DNA of 64,000 nt, taken from NCBI GenBank assembly GCA_016699045.1, contig CP064957.1, forward strand, positions 1,240,001-1,304,000, given 5' to 3'. Positions 63,131 to 64,000 of this stretch are shown piece after piece. Source of the DNA: a bacterium. GTDB lineage: Bacteria > Babelota > Babeliae > Babelales > RVW-14. The position numbers and the translations under genes were made by a program. The notes under the pieces are model-generated. The model ran no database searches and was not told the DNA's origin. It saw only the letters and a list, made by a program, of their open reading frames with translations. Position 1 is the stretch's first letter. Each line of letters opens with the position of its first letter.

Positions 63131-64000
63131 ATGGAAGAAAAAAAAGTAGAAGAACAAAAGCCTCAAGTGCCAGCGCAAGCGCGAAGCAAAAAATGGATTT
63201 TGGGGATTGTTGGTGGGGTGCTTTTAGCGCTTATTGCGCTCGTTGTTTTCTTGCCACAGCCTTATTATACCGAAGGTTTTAAAACCTTGAGTGAGCTGCA
63301 GGAATATGCTCAAACCATTGATGAGAATATTAAGATGGAGGGTAAAAACTTTGTTAAACCAAGTTATGAATCTTATTACCAAAAAAATTTTGGACCATCT
63401 TTATTACGTACATTTAAAGAAAAGATTGTTTGGCTTTTGTATTATTTTGGATTACATCGTAGACCATTATTTTCATCAAGTTTTTTTAAAAAAATGCTGA
63501 TTGATGTTCTTGAAGATCGAGGGCAGCAAGGTTGGAGCGGTGATTTTGTTCAAAAAATTCAAGTTAACCAAGATTCAAGAATTGTTGTTTTTGGGTCTAT
63601 TCAGGGTGCTTTTCATCCATTGGTTCGCTATTTAGAAAAATTAAAAGAATTAAATATTATTGATGAAAATTTAATTATAAAAAATCCTAACGATTATTTT
63701 ATTTTTTTAGGAAATGTCGTTAATCGTTGTCCTTATACAATTGAACTTCTTTCTGTTGTACTTAGGCTGTTGAATGAGAATCCCAAAAATGTTTTTTATT
63801 TGCGTGGATTGAATGAATCTTCTCATGCTTGGGTTCAACATTCGTTGAAAAGGGAGCTAGAGTTAAGAGCTTATTTTTTATCAGATTCTGTTATTCCCTT
63901 GCAACATGAAGTAAGTAATTTTTTTGATACGTTACCAATAACGGTTTATTGTATGATTCAAGCGGCACAAGAAAAAGAATTGAATTACTTTAAAATTATG
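63131..64000 (+). CDS. Membrane-anchored degenerate PPP-phosphatase-like protein, second copy (cut by window edge)
   Basis: About 290 residues seen, open at the window end, one frame without breaks. Starts at ATG 63131 after AGAGG. A charged cytoplasmic N-terminus of 23 residues, a transmembrane helix (LGIVGGVLLALIALVVFLP), then the PPP-like domain. The three PPP motifs are more decayed than in the 40.6-kb paralogue: GSIQG for GDIHG, GNVVNRCPYTIELL for GDYVDRGPFSLEVL, and LRGLNE for LRGNHE. All metal-binding residues are lost, so catalysis is very unlikely. By topology the domain faces the periplasm. Third gene of the binding protein-channel operon. Confidence 0.72.
   Translation, partial: MEEKKVEEQKPQVPAQARSKKWILGIVGGVLLALIALVVFLPQPYYTEGFKTLSELQEYAQTIDENIKMEGKNFVKPSYESYYQKNFGPSLLRTFKEKIVWLLYYFGLHRRPLFSSSFFKKMLIDVLEDRGQQGWSGDFVQKIQVNQDSRIVVFGSIQGAFHPLVRYLEKLKELNIIDENLIIKNPNDYFIFLGNVVNRCPYTIELLSVVLRLLNENPKNVFYLRGLNESSHAWVQHSLKRELELRAYFLSDSVIPLQHEVSNFFDTLPITVYCMIQAAQEKELNYFKIM

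Noticed and set aside
1..64000. tRNA, rRNA, insertion sequences, integrases or attachment sites
   Set aside because: None recognised by eye on either strand; gene gaps are short and no transposase-like motif or flanking inverted repeats were seen.

Overview
The window looks like a chromosome segment of a host-associated Gram-negative bacterium with a reduced, AT-rich genome. My best guess is a member of Candidatus Dependentiae (TM6). That guess rests on gene style: an intact ribosomal superoperon next to large families of secreted repeat proteins, a secreted ankyrin protein, and outer-membrane barrels ending in Phe. I have no phylogenetic proof.

Bases 1-16.8 kb are the fusA-tuf-S10-spc-alpha superoperon, all on the + strand: EF-G (3' end), EF-Tu, S10, L3, L4, L23, L2, S19, L22, S3, L16, L29, S17, L14, L24, L5, S14, S8, L6, L18, S5, L15, SecY, Adk, Map, IF-1, L36, S13, S11, S4, RpoA and L17, closed by a clear terminator. 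rpmD (L30) is absent between rpsE and rplO. rplW is frameshifted as sequenced. An L-lactate dehydrogenase gene follows (17.0-18.0 kb).

Bases 18.1-40.6 kb hold eight exported surface-type proteins and one outer-membrane barrel gene. Four of the eight (24.0-34.5 kb) share a head domain, a stalk of NSNA-type repeats whose spacing fits heptads and hendecads, and a common C-terminal beta-rich domain. Three more (34.5-40.6 kb) form a tandem array without the stalk; two of these are a near-identical tandem duplication. The stalks are encoded by 246-, 300- and 189/147-bp tandem DNA repeats.

Bases 40.6-50.2 kb hold a membrane-anchored degenerate PPP-phosphatase-like protein, a second outer-membrane barrel, a FAS1 protein, and a two-gene module made of a type-1 periplasmic binding protein followed by a pentameric ligand-gated ion channel (pLGIC) homologue. 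An undecaprenyl-pyrophosphate-synthase-like protein with a signal peptide, a small Cys-rich secreted protein and a SWIM zinc-finger protein follow. Bases 60.8-64.0 kb carry a second copy of the binding protein-channel module, this time directly followed by the PPP-like gene, so the three families travel together. This is the most interesting candidate system in the window.

Bases 50.2-60.6 kb (- strand) hold a secreted ankyrin protein and a locus laid out like a polymorphic toxin system: a 1.84-kresidue secreted protein with a distinctive C-terminal domain, two TPR-like small proteins overlapping it in series (candidate immunity proteins), then a start-less duplicate of the C-terminal region followed by a third TPR-like protein.

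A technical caution: most of the frame disruptions (rplW, both tandem surface genes, the PPP-like gene, the 22-kb barrel) are repaired by adding one A or T to a short homopolymer. Systematic sequencing undercalls are therefore more likely than real gene decay. I see no tRNA, rRNA, CRISPR array or insertion sequence. After start correction and frame repair, no stretch over 300 bp lacks a gene.
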